64,000 nucleotides of DNA from DASZBR01 sp035943935 (GTDB lineage: Bacteria; Pseudomonadota; Gammaproteobacteria; DASZBR01), in NCBI GenBank assembly GCA_035943935.1, contig DASZBR010000019.1:62001-126000 (forward strand). The letters run 5' to 3'. The position numbers and the translations under genes are program-made. The notes under the pieces are model-generated. The model saw only the letters and a list, made by a program, of their open reading frames with translations. It ran no database searches and had not been told where the DNA came from. Positions within the stretch are counted from its first letter, which is position 1, and each line of letters opens with the position of its first letter. Below are positions 16,360 to 25,230 of the stretch, in pieces.

Positions 16360-17685
16360 TTAAACAAAACTCCAGGTCAATTGTACACCAACTAGGTCAG
16401 CATATGATTTCGCGGTCCCAATGACGGTCGTCGATGACGTCCCTGCTCGCTGCGTCACACTGACATTGCCGTTTTGGATGAACAAATGCGTCCAACCCAC
16501 ATCAACGCCCAGCGCTTTAATCGGTTGATAATGCACACCCAACGACGTTGCAAACCGATTGCCGTCCGGTAAGCGCGCGTTACGCGCGTTATCTACCGTA
16601 GGTGTTTCGTCATAACCTACACCGGCACGGAAAAGCCATTGGTCAAACGGCTTGAATGTCGCACCTAACGCTCCACGCCAGGTATTACGAAAATTCTGTG
16701 GTATTCCAACATTAGTCGTTCCTGTTGGTAATTGGACATTTTGAAGCACCAAGTTGTTGAATACACTCCACTGGGTATACATCACTGTCGCTTCACCGCC
16801 CCATTCACAGTTAAATTGATGATCGACACTGAGGATAGAGGTTGCAGGTAAAGTCGTATCTACCGTTAAATTATTATTTGAAATCATCGCGCCACCGGAT
16901 AAAGGACCCACAAAATCACTGGTCCCAGTAACGGTATAAGACACTTTTGAACGATACGCCAAACCCACACGCGTATCAGGGGTAAATTGGTACATCGCAC
17001 CGGCATGCCAACCATATCCCCAACCTGTCGCGTCATTTCCACTTAATGAATCAAGACCTGTTCCAAAAAACGGACCTAACGCAGGCACACCTGCGGCAGA
17101 ATTAAATACGGCATGCAATCGGTCTGCATCTAAACCAAGCCCCAATGAAAATTTGCTGGTCACTTTAAAACCTAAGCTAGGACTGATATCAATGTCTTGA
17201 ACAGAAGTTTGTGTAGCCGCATAACGCACAAAAGAATTGGTATCGTAATTGGTGTCGAGGCCAAATGGCACGGCAACACTGAAACCCCAAGAAAGCTCAT
17301 CATTAATGGGTCCCGCTGCTTCTAAAGAAGGAATTGTACTGTACGCTCCGCCCTGAGCAGTTCCTGCAAAAGTACCGGTAGAAGAAAAAGGAGGGACAGG
17401 CAAAGCGGTGGTCAGTCTATCCGTTCCTGAAAAACTGATGTCTGTCCAAACCCCAACAGCAGACAATTGAATTTGAGGGGCTTTCATCGTCACTAACGCA
17501 GCAGGGTTGAAAAAAGCGACACTGGCATCATTCGCATTTGCAGCAGCCCCAGCGTTGAAATCACCGATGCCCGCCCCATTCGCTTCAAACAATTGAAATC
17601 CAGATGCATAACTGCTGGCAGAAAAGCCTAGGAATAATCCGGCTAAACTTAACTGAACCAATCGCAACGACACTCGCTTTTGCAT
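16360..17685 (-). CDS. FadL/OmpP1-family outer membrane transporter
   Basis: A 441-residue beta-barrel protein for uptake of long-chain fatty acids or other hydrophobic compounds. ATG 17685 (GGAGGG upstream) begins a signal peptide, basic MQKRVSLR then a hydrophobic core and cleavage near SYAS-GFQLF. The mature N-terminus FQLFEANGAGIGDFNAGAAANANDAS with FFNPAAL is the FadL plug signature. Later segments alternate aromatic barrel strands and end in a Phe-Val (LTWSFV), as in outer membrane proteins. It diverges from the cystathionine beta-synthase gene. Confidence 0.88.
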   Translation of the reverse strand: MQKRVSLRLVQLSLAGLFLGFSASSYASGFQLFEANGAGIGDFNAGAAANANDASVAFFNPAALVTMKAPQIQLSAVGVWTDISFSGTDRLTTALPVPPFSSTGTFAGTAQGGAYSTIPSLEAAGPINDELSWGFSVAVPFGLDTNYDTNSFVRYAATQTSVQDIDISPSLGFKVTSKFSLGLGLDADRLHAVFNSAAGVPALGPFFGTGLDSLSGNDATGWGYGWHAGAMYQFTPDTRVGLAYRSKVSYTVTGTSDFVGPLSGGAMISNNNLTVDTTLPATSILSVDHQFNCEWGGEATVMYTQWSVFNNLVLQNVQLPTGTTNVGIPQNFRNTWRGALGATFKPFDQWLFRAGVGYDETPTVDNARNARLPDGNRFATSLGVHYQPIKALGVDVGWTHLFIQNGNVSVTQRAGTSSTTVIGTAKSYADLVGVQLTWSFV

Positions 17686-17760
17686 ACAACCCTCCACTGG
17701 TAATAAATTCAGGAAGAAATGCTATCATAGTCCGCTATAACTTCACAGGGAGACACTACA

Positions 17761-18713
17761 TGATCTTAAATACTATTTTAGAAGCGATCGGCAAAACACC
17801 CATCGTTAAACTCAATAAAATTGGCAAAGAATTACCCTGTGAATTATATGTCAAATGCGAATTTTTAAATCCGGGTGGTTCTGTCAAAGATCGCATTGGC
17901 TATTACATGATCGAACAAGCGGAAAAATTAGGACAAATTAAACCCGGCGATACGTTAATAGAACCCACATCCGGGAACACCGGCATTGGCATGGCACTCG
18001 CTGCTGCTGTTAAGGGATATAATATGGTTATTACCATGCCCGAAAAAATGAGTCGCGAAAAACAAGTCGTGCTCGAATCACTCGGCGCAAAAATTTATCG
18101 TACGCCTACGGAAGCGGCGTGGGATGCACCGGATAGTCATATTTCACTTGCGAAAAAATTACAGAAAGAAATACCTAATTCTCATATTCTTGATCAATAT
18201 GCGAATCCCGCAAATCCCAATGTCCATTATCATCATACTGGGCAAGAAATTTTGGATGACATGAAAAATAATATCGACATGGTAGTGATGGGTGCCGGAA
18301 CCGGTGGAACGATTACAGGCGTTGCACGAAAACTAAAAGAACATAATCCTAAAGTACAAATTATTGGCGTCGATCCCTATGGTTCTATTCTAGGCGGTGG
18401 CACCGACGTTCATTCTTATTTAGTAGAGGGAATTGGGTATGACTTTATTCCCAAAGTTTTAGATAACTCTTTGATCGACAAATATATTAAAGTCAATGAC
18501 AAAGATTCTTTTTTGATGGCCCGACGATTAATTCGTGAAGAAGGTTTATTAGTTGGCGGCTCATCCGGTTCTGCAATGTGGGCGGCACTACAAGTCGCCA
18601 AACATTTAGCACCGAAACAAAAATGTTTAGTGATACTACCTGATTCGATTCGCAATTATTTATCGAAATTTCCTGACGACAAATGGATGAAAGAACATGA
18701 CTTTATCAATTGA
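17761..18713 (+). CDS. Cystathionine beta-synthase (CBS-domain-less, PLP)
   Basis: A 317-residue PLP enzyme of the cysteine synthase/cystathionine beta-synthase fold. The PLP lysine lies in NPGGSVKDRIG, followed by EPTSGNTGIGMALAAA and the phosphate loop GAGTGGTITGVARKL. Segments TEAAWDAPDSHISLAKKL and DQYANPANPNVHYHHTG are typical of the beta-synthase branch rather than CysK. It ends where eukaryotic enzymes add a CBS pair, so it should lack AdoMet regulation. The true start is ATG 17761 (GGGAGA upstream). It overlaps the gamma-lyase gene by 17 bases, forming a reverse transsulfuration operon (homocysteine plus serine to cysteine). Confidence 0.85.
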
Positions 18714-19836
18714 AACACGCGCCATACATGCGGGACAACATCCGGATCCGGCAACGGGTGCCGTAATGACACCCATCTATGCCACGTCTACTTATGCTCA
18801 AGAAGAACCGGGTAAACATAAGGGCTTTGAATATTCGCGCACGGGTAATCCTACGCGAAAAGCCTATGAAGATTGCATGGCGAATTTAGAATCGGGCACA
18901 CACGGATTTGCGTTTGCCTCAGGACTTGCAGCGATTGCAACGATATTAGAATTATTAAAACCCGGCGATCATATTGTTGCGGCAGATGATCTCTACGGCG
19001 GAACATATCGATTATTTGAAAATGTCCGCAAACACACCGCAGGATTGGAATTTACGTTTTGTGATTTTGGTGATCTCGCCGCTGTCGAAAAAGCGATCAA
19101 ACCTAATACTAAAATGCTCTGGATTGAAACTCCCACAAATCCGTTATTAAAAATAATTGATTTACATAAAATAGCTGAGCTAGGCAAAAAACATAAATTG
19201 CTTTCAGTAGCAGATAATACTTTCGCCTCACCCATATTACAAAGACCTTTAGAATTAGGCTTTGATATGGTTATGCATTCTGCGACAAAATATTTAAACG
19301 GCCATTCGGATATTATTGGCGGCGTTGCGGTCGTTAATAATAAAGAACTCGCTGAAAAATTAGGTTATTTACAAAATGCGGTTGGAGCCATACAAGGACC
19401 GTTTGATGCTTTTTTAGTCTTACGTGGTTTGAAAACATTACCTATTCGAATGCAACGCCATTGTGAAAATGCGAATGAACTCGCCCATTCACTCGAAAAA
19501 AATAATAATATTATTAAAGTCATTTATCCGGGCTTAAAAGCACATCCTCAACATGAGTTGGCCAAACATCAAATGGCCAATCAGTTTGGCGGCATGATTT
19601 CTATTTATACGAAAAATCCTGCCGTGAATGTCCTCAAACAATTTAAATTATTTACTTTAGCAGAAAGCTTGGGGGGCGTTGAAAGTTTAGTATGTTATCC
19701 TGTACAAATGACACACGCTGCGATTCCCAAAGCCACACGCGAAAAATTAGGGATTACGGATAATTTAATTCGATTGTCAGTGGGCATAGAGAATGTTGAG
19801 GATTTGAAAAAAGATTTAATGGATGCATTAGCGTAG
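18697..19836 (+). CDS. Cystathionine gamma-lyase / gamma-synthase family PLP enzyme
   Basis: A 379-residue member of the Cys/Met metabolism PLP family. Visible landmarks are the tetramer/PLP loop EYSRTGNPTR, FASGLAAIATIL, the DDLYGGTYRLF segment, SVADNTFASP and the Schiff-base lysine in HSATKYLNGHSD. The partner gene (beta-synthase) overlaps upstream and favours cystathionine gamma-lyase, which releases cysteine, 2-oxobutyrate and ammonia. MetB/MetC-type activity cannot be excluded from sequence alone. Confidence 0.88.
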   Translation: MTLSIETRAIHAGQHPDPATGAVMTPIYATSTYAQEEPGKHKGFEYSRTGNPTRKAYEDCMANLESGTHGFAFASGLAAIATILELLKPGDHIVAADDLYGGTYRLFENVRKHTAGLEFTFCDFGDLAAVEKAIKPNTKMLWIETPTNPLLKIIDLHKIAELGKKHKLLSVADNTFASPILQRPLELGFDMVMHSATKYLNGHSDIIGGVAVVNNKELAEKLGYLQNAVGAIQGPFDAFLVLRGLKTLPIRMQRHCENANELAHSLEKNNNIIKVIYPGLKAHPQHELAKHQMANQFGGMISIYTKNPAVNVLKQFKLFTLAESLGGVESLVCYPVQMTHAAIPKATREKLGITDNLIRLSVGIENVEDLKKDLMDALA

Positions 19837-19844
19837 GGATCAAC

Positions 19845-20627
19845 ATGAGATTTTCATTTTCAGATTGGTTTGTCAAAAAAGTCAGTAAATACTTTTTGAA
19901 AACAAGCCCTTCGCATCGTGGCTATTTGTGCGATTTCAATCATATTCTTCAAGAAGTCAAAATGTGTGATGTGCTACTCATCGAAGGGCGAAATCGTACC
20001 AGTGAAATAATTCGTTCCATTACGCAAAGTCCCTGGACACACGCCGTACTTTATATTGGCCATCCCGATGAAATCGAAAATCCTGAATTGCGCGAAATGG
20101 CCAAACGTCAAAGTGAAAAATATGGCTCTTCGCAACTGATCATTGAAAGTGATATTGGTATTGGTACCGTCATTTCACCGATTGAACGATACAAAGATGA
20201 ACATATTCGTATCCTTCGTCCGGTCGGTTTACTCAAAGAAGATGCTCAAAAAGTCATTACCTTTGCGATGCGACGACTCGGCGCGCACTACAATATTCGA
20301 CATGTTTTTGATTTAGCGCGATTGATGGTTCCGTGGAGTATTTTCCCAAGACATTGGCGGTCTTCTTTATTTCAACACAATGCGTTAAAACCCACACAAG
20401 AAATTTGTTCCTCGATGATTGCCAGCGCATTCGAATCCGTGAGTTTCCCGATATTGCCGATAGTGCGAGAAGACGAAAAGAAAAATATTGAATTGATTAA
20501 CCGCAACTCTAATTTATATACGCCCAGTGATTTTGATTATTCACCCTACTTTGCCGTAATTAAATATCCCATTCTGCCCTACTCAAAAAATATGCCGTGG
20601 CGACATGATGTGATGAGTGATGAGTAG
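19845..20627 (+). CDS. YiiX-like permuted papain-fold hydrolase
   Basis: A 260-residue protein with the circularly permuted papain-like (YiiX/NlpC-P60-related) pattern. A short Gly-containing strand DVLLIEGRNRTSEIIRS is followed by the catalytic-His motif SPWTHAVLYIG near residue 64. A Glu-containing strand LIIESDIGIG and the Cys motif QEICSSMIASAF near residue 188 complete the site. The family includes peptidases, amidases and lipid hydrolases, so the substrate is unknown. It sits 8 bases after the gamma-lyase gene, probably at the end of that operon. No signal peptide is convincing. Confidence 0.75.
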   Translation: MRFSFSDWFVKKVSKYFLKTSPSHRGYLCDFNHILQEVKMCDVLLIEGRNRTSEIIRSITQSPWTHAVLYIGHPDEIENPELREMAKRQSEKYGSSQLIIESDIGIGTVISPIERYKDEHIRILRPVGLLKEDAQKVITFAMRRLGAHYNIRHVFDLARLMVPWSIFPRHWRSSLFQHNALKPTQEICSSMIASAFESVSFPILPIVREDEKKNIELINRNSNLYTPSDFDYSPYFAVIKYPILPYSKNMPWRHDVMSDE

Positions 20628-20629
20628 AT

Positions 20630-21106
20630 TTAATTCATCTGCCAAATCATAAAATTTAACAGCCCTGCAAACGAAATCCATGCCAGATAAATCAGCATTA
20701 AAATCCCAGCAACGCGCGATTGTTTAAAAAATAGAAAAGTCGTAATAGCCAGCACTAACCATAAAACATCAATCAAAATGACACTGCCCAATAAGCCTTG
20801 ATGACCAAAAAATAACGGCGTCCACAAGCCGTTTAAAATTAATTGGATAACCCAAAATACAATGGCTCGTCGATAATGGGGTTGTTTTGCTCGCCACACT
20901 AACCAAACAGCAACGGCCATGACAATATAGATTGTCGTCCACACGAGAGGGAAAGCAAGACTGGGCGGAGTCCATGACGGTTTGTTCAACGTGTTGTACC
21001 AATTAAAGGCTTCTGTGGTCGTAAAAAAAACACCCATTTGACCGACGGCTAAACACAACAAGACGAAAAACAACAACATGCTAAACGTACGCCAGGTTCT
21101 CAACAT
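20630..21106 (-). CDS. tspO: TspO/MBR family protein
   Basis: A 158-residue integral membrane protein of the tryptophan-rich sensory/benzodiazepine receptor family, five predicted helices. Characteristic motifs: WYNTLNKPSWTPPSLAFPLVWTTIY near residues 35-60, QLILNGLWTPLFFG in the third helix and the Trp-rich final helix. Family members bind porphyrins and related ligands. It is convergent with the YiiX gene (2 bases apart) and 16 bases after the ETF-QO gene, possibly co-transcribed with it. Confidence 0.9.
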   Translation of the reverse strand: MLRTWRTFSMLLFFVLLCLAVGQMGVFFTTTEAFNWYNTLNKPSWTPPSLAFPLVWTTIYIVMAVAVWLVWRAKQPHYRRAIVFWVIQLILNGLWTPLFFGHQGLLGSVILIDVLWLVLAITTFLFFKQSRVAGILMLIYLAWISFAGLLNFMIWQMN

Positions 21107-21122
21107 TTTTATTTCGCTCCAT

Positions 21123-22610
21123 TTACAGTCCTGAATAATTGGGTCCCGAACCTCCCTCAGGAGGAATCCATTCTATATTTTGGCGGGGGTCCTTTATATC
21201 ACAAGCTTTACAGTGGAGACAATTCTGAGCGTTTATCTGCAATTTCTGATTGATAACCTCATATACTCCCGCCGGACAGTATGAATAAAAACTAATGTCC
21301 TGAGGATTTTTTAAAACAAGATGGCACGGCTGAGATTCATCGTGATGAATATTAGATAAATATAAAGAACTCGCTTTATCAAAGCTTATTTTGTTATCTG
21401 GCTTAGGATAAATAATAGGCTCTAGTTTTGAATCAGCAAATAAATAATCGGCTTTTTGGTGTCTTAAAGTCCAAGGCGCTTTGCCCCGAAAAATATAATT
21501 ATCTAATCCGGCTAATAATAATCCGGGAATTAAACCGTATTTAAATCCGGGTCGAATATTTCGGGCTTTATATAATTCATCCCATAGCCAAGAATTTTTA
21601 AGATCATTTTTATAATTAGCCAAATTATTTTGGATAACGGTTTCTGCTGCAATCATTCCTGATTTTATCGCCATATGAATGCCCTTTATTTTGGGGACAT
21701 TTAAAAATCCTGCGCTATCTCCTATTAATAATCCACCCGGGAAATTTAATTCAGGTAATGATTGAACTCCTCCCTCCACTAAACTGCGAGCGCCATAACC
21801 AATGCGTTTGCCATTTTCAAAAATATTTTTTATGTTTGGGTGAGTTTTAAATTTTTGTAATTCTTGAAACGGATCCATACTGGGATTGGCATAATCTAAT
21901 CCCACCACAAATCCCACTGAAATTAAATTATTATCTAAGTGATACAGAAAACTTCCGCCATAGGTTGCATGATCTAACGGCCAGCCTACGGTATGAATAA
22001 TTGTTCCGGGTTTACTTTTGGAAGGATTGATCTCCCATAATTCTTTCACGCCCAATCCATACGTCTGGGGATCAGAATTTTTGGCTAAATTATATTTTTG
22101 GATAATTTTTTTAGTGAGGGAACCGCGCGCGCCTTCTGCTAATAAAACAACTTTTGCAAATAAATCTGCACCCGCTGTCTTGATACCACAGACTTTTCCG
22201 TCCTGATCAAATAAAGCATCGAGTGCCGCAAAGCCCGGATAAATTTCAACGCCCAGTATCTCTGCTTCTTTTGCCAGTGATTTACAAAAATTGCTCAAGC
22301 TGATGATAAAATTGCCCGAATTATGCATAGGCGATGGTGTGGGAAGTTTGTAGGAATTTTTTTCTGTTAAAAATAAAAACTGGTCTTCAACCGCTGGCGT
22401 TTTTTCATAATCAAATTCTGGCAATAATTCTCGTATAGCACGAGGGTCCATCACCGCGCCTGACAAAATATGCGAGCCTACTTCCGCGCCCTTCTCAAGC
22501 ACGATGACGTGTAACGAGGGATTAAGTTGTTTTAGCCGTATCGCCGCGGAAAGTCCGGCCGGTCCTGCACCGACAATAACGATATCGCCATGAATCGATT
22601 CCTGCGTCAT
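21123..22610 (-). CDS. Electron transfer flavoprotein-ubiquinone oxidoreductase (ETF-QO)
   Basis: Membrane-associated flavoprotein that passes electrons from reduced ETF to ubiquinone. The N-terminal FAD site is DIVIVGAGPAGLSAAIRLKQ; LEKGAEVGSHILSGAVMDP and GLLIGDSAGFLNVPKIKGIH are diagnostic. The C-terminal 4Fe-4S cluster motif reads YCPAGVYE with NCLHCKACDIKDP, then PPEGGSGPNYSGL. ATG 22610 has AAGGG 9 bases upstream and is preferred; ATG 22619 is too close to it. Length (495) is a little below typical. It diverges from etfB-etfA with only about 35 bases between. Confidence 0.93.
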   Translation of the reverse strand: MTQESIHGDIVIVGAGPAGLSAAIRLKQLNPSLHVIVLEKGAEVGSHILSGAVMDPRAIRELLPEFDYEKTPAVEDQFLFLTEKNSYKLPTPSPMHNSGNFIISLSNFCKSLAKEAEILGVEIYPGFAALDALFDQDGKVCGIKTAGADLFAKVVLLAEGARGSLTKKIIQKYNLAKNSDPQTYGLGVKELWEINPSKSKPGTIIHTVGWPLDHATYGGSFLYHLDNNLISVGFVVGLDYANPSMDPFQELQKFKTHPNIKNIFENGKRIGYGARSLVEGGVQSLPELNFPGGLLIGDSAGFLNVPKIKGIHMAIKSGMIAAETVIQNNLANYKNDLKNSWLWDELYKARNIRPGFKYGLIPGLLLAGLDNYIFRGKAPWTLRHQKADYLFADSKLEPIIYPKPDNKISFDKASSLYLSNIHHDESQPCHLVLKNPQDISFYSYCPAGVYEVINQKLQINAQNCLHCKACDIKDPRQNIEWIPPEGGSGPNYSGL

Positions 22611-22644
22611 AATACTCATCCCTTATATATGGTATCGCCATTGT

Positions 22645-23385
22645 ATGAAAATTCTCGTCAGTATCAAGCGTGTTATTGACTATAACGTCCACATTCGTGT
22701 GAAATCGGATGGCAGTGGCGTTGAAACACAGAATGTCAAAATGGCCGCGAACCCATTCGATGCCATCGCACTCGAAGAAGCGGTGAGATTAAAAGAGAAA
22801 AAAATAGCCACAGAAATTATTGCGGTTTCTATTGGCCCCCAAAATACTCAAGAGACTTTACGCTATGCTCTCGCGTTGGGTGCTGATCGCGCTATACATG
22901 TCCTGACAGAAAAAAATCTCGAGCCCCTCAACATAGCCAAAATATTAAAAAATATTGTTACTACAGAAAATCCCGATTTAATTATCTTGGGTAAACAAGC
23001 GATAGACAACGACTGTAATCAAACAGGCCAGATGTTAGCGGGATTATTGAACTATCCTCAAGGAACTTTTATTTCTAAATTAGATATTAATAATAATACA
23101 GCGACTGTAATACGCGAAGTCGATGGAGGATTAGAAACCCTCGAACTTCAATTACCTGCAGTAATTACAACTGATTTAAGACTTAATGAACCCCGATATC
23201 CCAGTTTGCCGAATATTATGAAAGCCAAACAAAAGCCTATTGAAGTTATTGAGTGTCCTGAAAATCTTTTGCCACATACTGAAATTATGTCTACCTCAGA
23301 GCCGCCTGTAAGAAAAATGGGCGTCATGGTTTCATCCCCCAAAGAGCTCATTCAGAAATTAAAAACAGAGGCAAAAGTATTATGA
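22645..23385 (+). CDS. etfB: Electron transfer flavoprotein beta subunit
   Basis: A 246-residue subunit that binds AMP in the ETF heterodimer. It starts with the standard MKILVSIKRVIDYN, then NPFDAIALEEAVRLKE, GADRAIHV, DLIILGKQAIDNDCNQTGQMLAGLL and TADLRLNEPRYPSLPNIMKAK-like ending (here TTDLRLNEPRYPSLPNI). ETF collects electrons from acyl-CoA and other dehydrogenases and passes them to ETF-QO encoded divergently next door. etfA overlaps it by 4 bases. Confidence 0.95.
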   Translation: MKILVSIKRVIDYNVHIRVKSDGSGVETQNVKMAANPFDAIALEEAVRLKEKKIATEIIAVSIGPQNTQETLRYALALGADRAIHVLTEKNLEPLNIAKILKNIVTTENPDLIILGKQAIDNDCNQTGQMLAGLLNYPQGTFISKLDINNNTATVIREVDGGLETLELQLPAVITTDLRLNEPRYPSLPNIMKAKQKPIEVIECPENLLPHTEIMSTSEPPVRKMGVMVSSPKELIQKLKTEAKVL

Positions 23386-24227
23386 GCATGATGAGCAAAA
23401 TACTGATATTAACCTCTGAAGAAAATCCGGCTTTATTATCAGCAGCCAGTTTGTTAGGCCAAGACATTACCGTTTATATAATAGAAAATAATCATACGGC
23501 TGAAAATATTACTCAAGAAATTATTAAATTAGCCCCAGAATATACGCATATATTAGCGCCTGCGAATACCTGGGGAAAAAATTTACTCCCGAGAATAGCT
23601 GCGTGTTTAGATTGTTCCATGATCTCAGATGTCATAGAAATTAAATCTGAAAATACTTTTATCAGACCCATCTATGCGGGCAATGCATTAGAGACTGTCA
23701 AGAGCTTAGATAAAATTAAATTATTAAGTATCAGGACTACGGCATTTCCACACGAAACGCAAACTAAAATTAATCCTAAAATTATAAAAATAAATCCAGA
23801 AAATAATTTTAGCAAAACTAAATTTATGAATTACAACCTTACCCCATTAACCAGACCTGAATTATCTCACGCCAAAATTATTGTATCCGGCGGACGTGGA
23901 TTACAAAGCGCAGAGAATTTTAAATTATTAGAACAATTAGCGGACAAACTACATGCCGCAATTGGCGCATCACGTGCTGCTGTTGATGCGGGATTTGTAC
24001 CGAATGATTACCAAGTCGGTCAGACGGGAAAAATTGTCGCGCCTAATTTATATATTGCGATTGGCATATCGGGTGCCATTCAGCATATTGCTGGCATTAA
24101 AGACAGCAAAGTTATTGTGGCAATTAATAAAGATCCCGATGCACCCATATTTCAAATTGCCGATTATGGTTTAGTCGGTGATTTGTTCGAACTTATCCCT
24201 GAAATAATAAGGCTCTTAGATGAATAA
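23382..24227 (+). CDS. etfA: Electron transfer flavoprotein alpha subunit
   Basis: A 281-residue FAD-binding subunit, somewhat shorter than the usual 310. The C-terminal FAD domain is clear: IIVSGGRGLQSAENF, GASRAAVDAGFVPNDYQVGQTG, LYIAIGISGAIQHIAGI and INKDPDAPIFQIADYGLVGDLFE. The N-terminal domain is more diverged and reduced. The start overlaps the etfB stop; an ATG three codons later is an alternative. Its own end overlaps the methyltransferase gene by 8 bases. Confidence 0.94.
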   Translation: MSMMSKILILTSEENPALLSAASLLGQDITVYIIENNHTAENITQEIIKLAPEYTHILAPANTWGKNLLPRIAACLDCSMISDVIEIKSENTFIRPIYAGNALETVKSLDKIKLLSIRTTAFPHETQTKINPKIIKINPENNFSKTKFMNYNLTPLTRPELSHAKIIVSGGRGLQSAENFKLLEQLADKLHAAIGASRAAVDAGFVPNDYQVGQTGKIVAPNLYIAIGISGAIQHIAGIKDSKVIVAINKDPDAPIFQIADYGLVGDLFELIPEIIRLLDE

Positions 24228-24771
24228 ATTACTTGCTGCTGAAAAAAAGTTTTTGCAAAAGCTGTGCCCTACCCTCCGCGGCTACCATTTATTATTGCTG
24301 GGCGATCAACGGCCATTGAGTTGGCTTCCTAAAAATAGATTGCATAATTTTACGCTTGCACCCACACACGGCAGTGCATTATCTCACTACGAAACACTAC
24401 CCCTGCGAAATAACAGCATTGATGTTGTATTTATGGCGTATGAATTAGAATACTGTGAAGAACCCTTATTGGCATTACAAGAATTGCACAGATGCTTATT
24501 AAGCCAAGGTAAACTATTTATTTTCTTCACTCACGCCTGGCATCCTTTTAATCTTCTCAAAAAATCATTGTCTTTTTTGAAAGTAAAGCACTTATTAGAA
24601 CTGGCTGATTTTGAATACAAAAAATCTTACTTCTTACATTTCGGTTCCGTAATAGTTATTGAAGCGCAGAAAAATACATTGGGTATGACGCCCCTACTCA
24701 AACCAAAATGGGAAGAAAAATTAATCTTAGAAAAACAATGGCAACCCACGACAAGGAAAATTCATGATTGA
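24220..24771 (+). CDS. Class I SAM-dependent methyltransferase-like protein (YafS type)
   Basis: A 183-residue protein whose middle matches methyltransferase motifs: LPLRNNSIDVVFMAYELEY and LLALQELHRCLLSQGKLFIFF. The usual glycine-rich SAM loop is degenerate (HLLLLGDQRPLSW). In enterobacteria a methyltransferase of this type (yafS) lies beside rnhA, as here, where the reading frames overlap by 8 bases. The substrate is unknown, and loss of the glycine loop leaves activity uncertain. Confidence 0.75.
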   Translation: MNKLLAAEKKFLQKLCPTLRGYHLLLLGDQRPLSWLPKNRLHNFTLAPTHGSALSHYETLPLRNNSIDVVFMAYELEYCEEPLLALQELHRCLLSQGKLFIFFTHAWHPFNLLKKSLSFLKVKHLLELADFEYKKSYFLHFGSVIVIEAQKNTLGMTPLLKPKWEEKLILEKQWQPTTRKIHD

Positions 24772-25198
24772 AATCTTTACCGACGGTGCGTGTCGCGGAA
24801 ATCCAGGCCCCGGTGGATGGGGTGCTATCTTACGCAGTAACCATCATGAAAAGACTGTCTCAGGCGCGGAAAAACATACGACGAATAATCGCATGGAATT
24901 AATGGCGGTGATTGGCGCATTAAGTTTATTAAAAAAAGAAAGCAACGTCGCCATCACCACAGATTCGCAATATGTTAAGAATGGCATTACCAAATGGATT
25001 CACGGCTGGAAAAAAAATGGCTGGAAAACAGCAAGCAGAGAACCTGTTAAAAATGCTGACCTATGGCAACAACTGGATGATCTCGTTAAACCCCATGATA
25101 TTAAGTGGCATTGGGTACGCGGACATACAGGACATCCGGAAAATGAATGGGCAGATGAGTTGGCGAATCAGGCGATAGATTCGCTTCTGTCATCCTGA
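24764..25198 (+). CDS. rnhA: Ribonuclease HI
   Basis: Degrades the RNA strand of RNA-DNA hybrids. The 144 residues contain all catalytic acids: Asp in IFTDGACRGNPGPGGWG, Glu in NNRMELMAV, Asp in TTDSQYV and Asp in NEWADELANQA, plus the His loop RGHTGHPEN. It is the last gene of the etfB-etfA-methyltransferase chain. The final codons CTG TCA TCC TGA are identical to the end of the dispersed repeat, which therefore supplies the last three residues and the stop. Confidence 0.96.
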   Translation: MIEIFTDGACRGNPGPGGWGAILRSNHHEKTVSGAEKHTTNNRMELMAVIGALSLLKKESNVAITTDSQYVKNGITKWIHGWKKNGWKTASREPVKNADLWQQLDDLVKPHDIKWHWVRGHTGHPENEWADELANQAIDSLLSS

Positions 25199-25203
25199 GG
25201 AGT
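25187..25203 (-). repeat. Fragment of the dispersed repeat at the end of rnhA
   Basis: CTGTCATCCTGAGGAG matches one end of the repeat seen in full at 59617. Similarity fades after about 17 bases. The TGA stop of rnhA lies inside it. Confidence 0.6.
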
Positions 25204-25230
25204 GTTGGGGGGTGTTCAAGACAACAGTAG

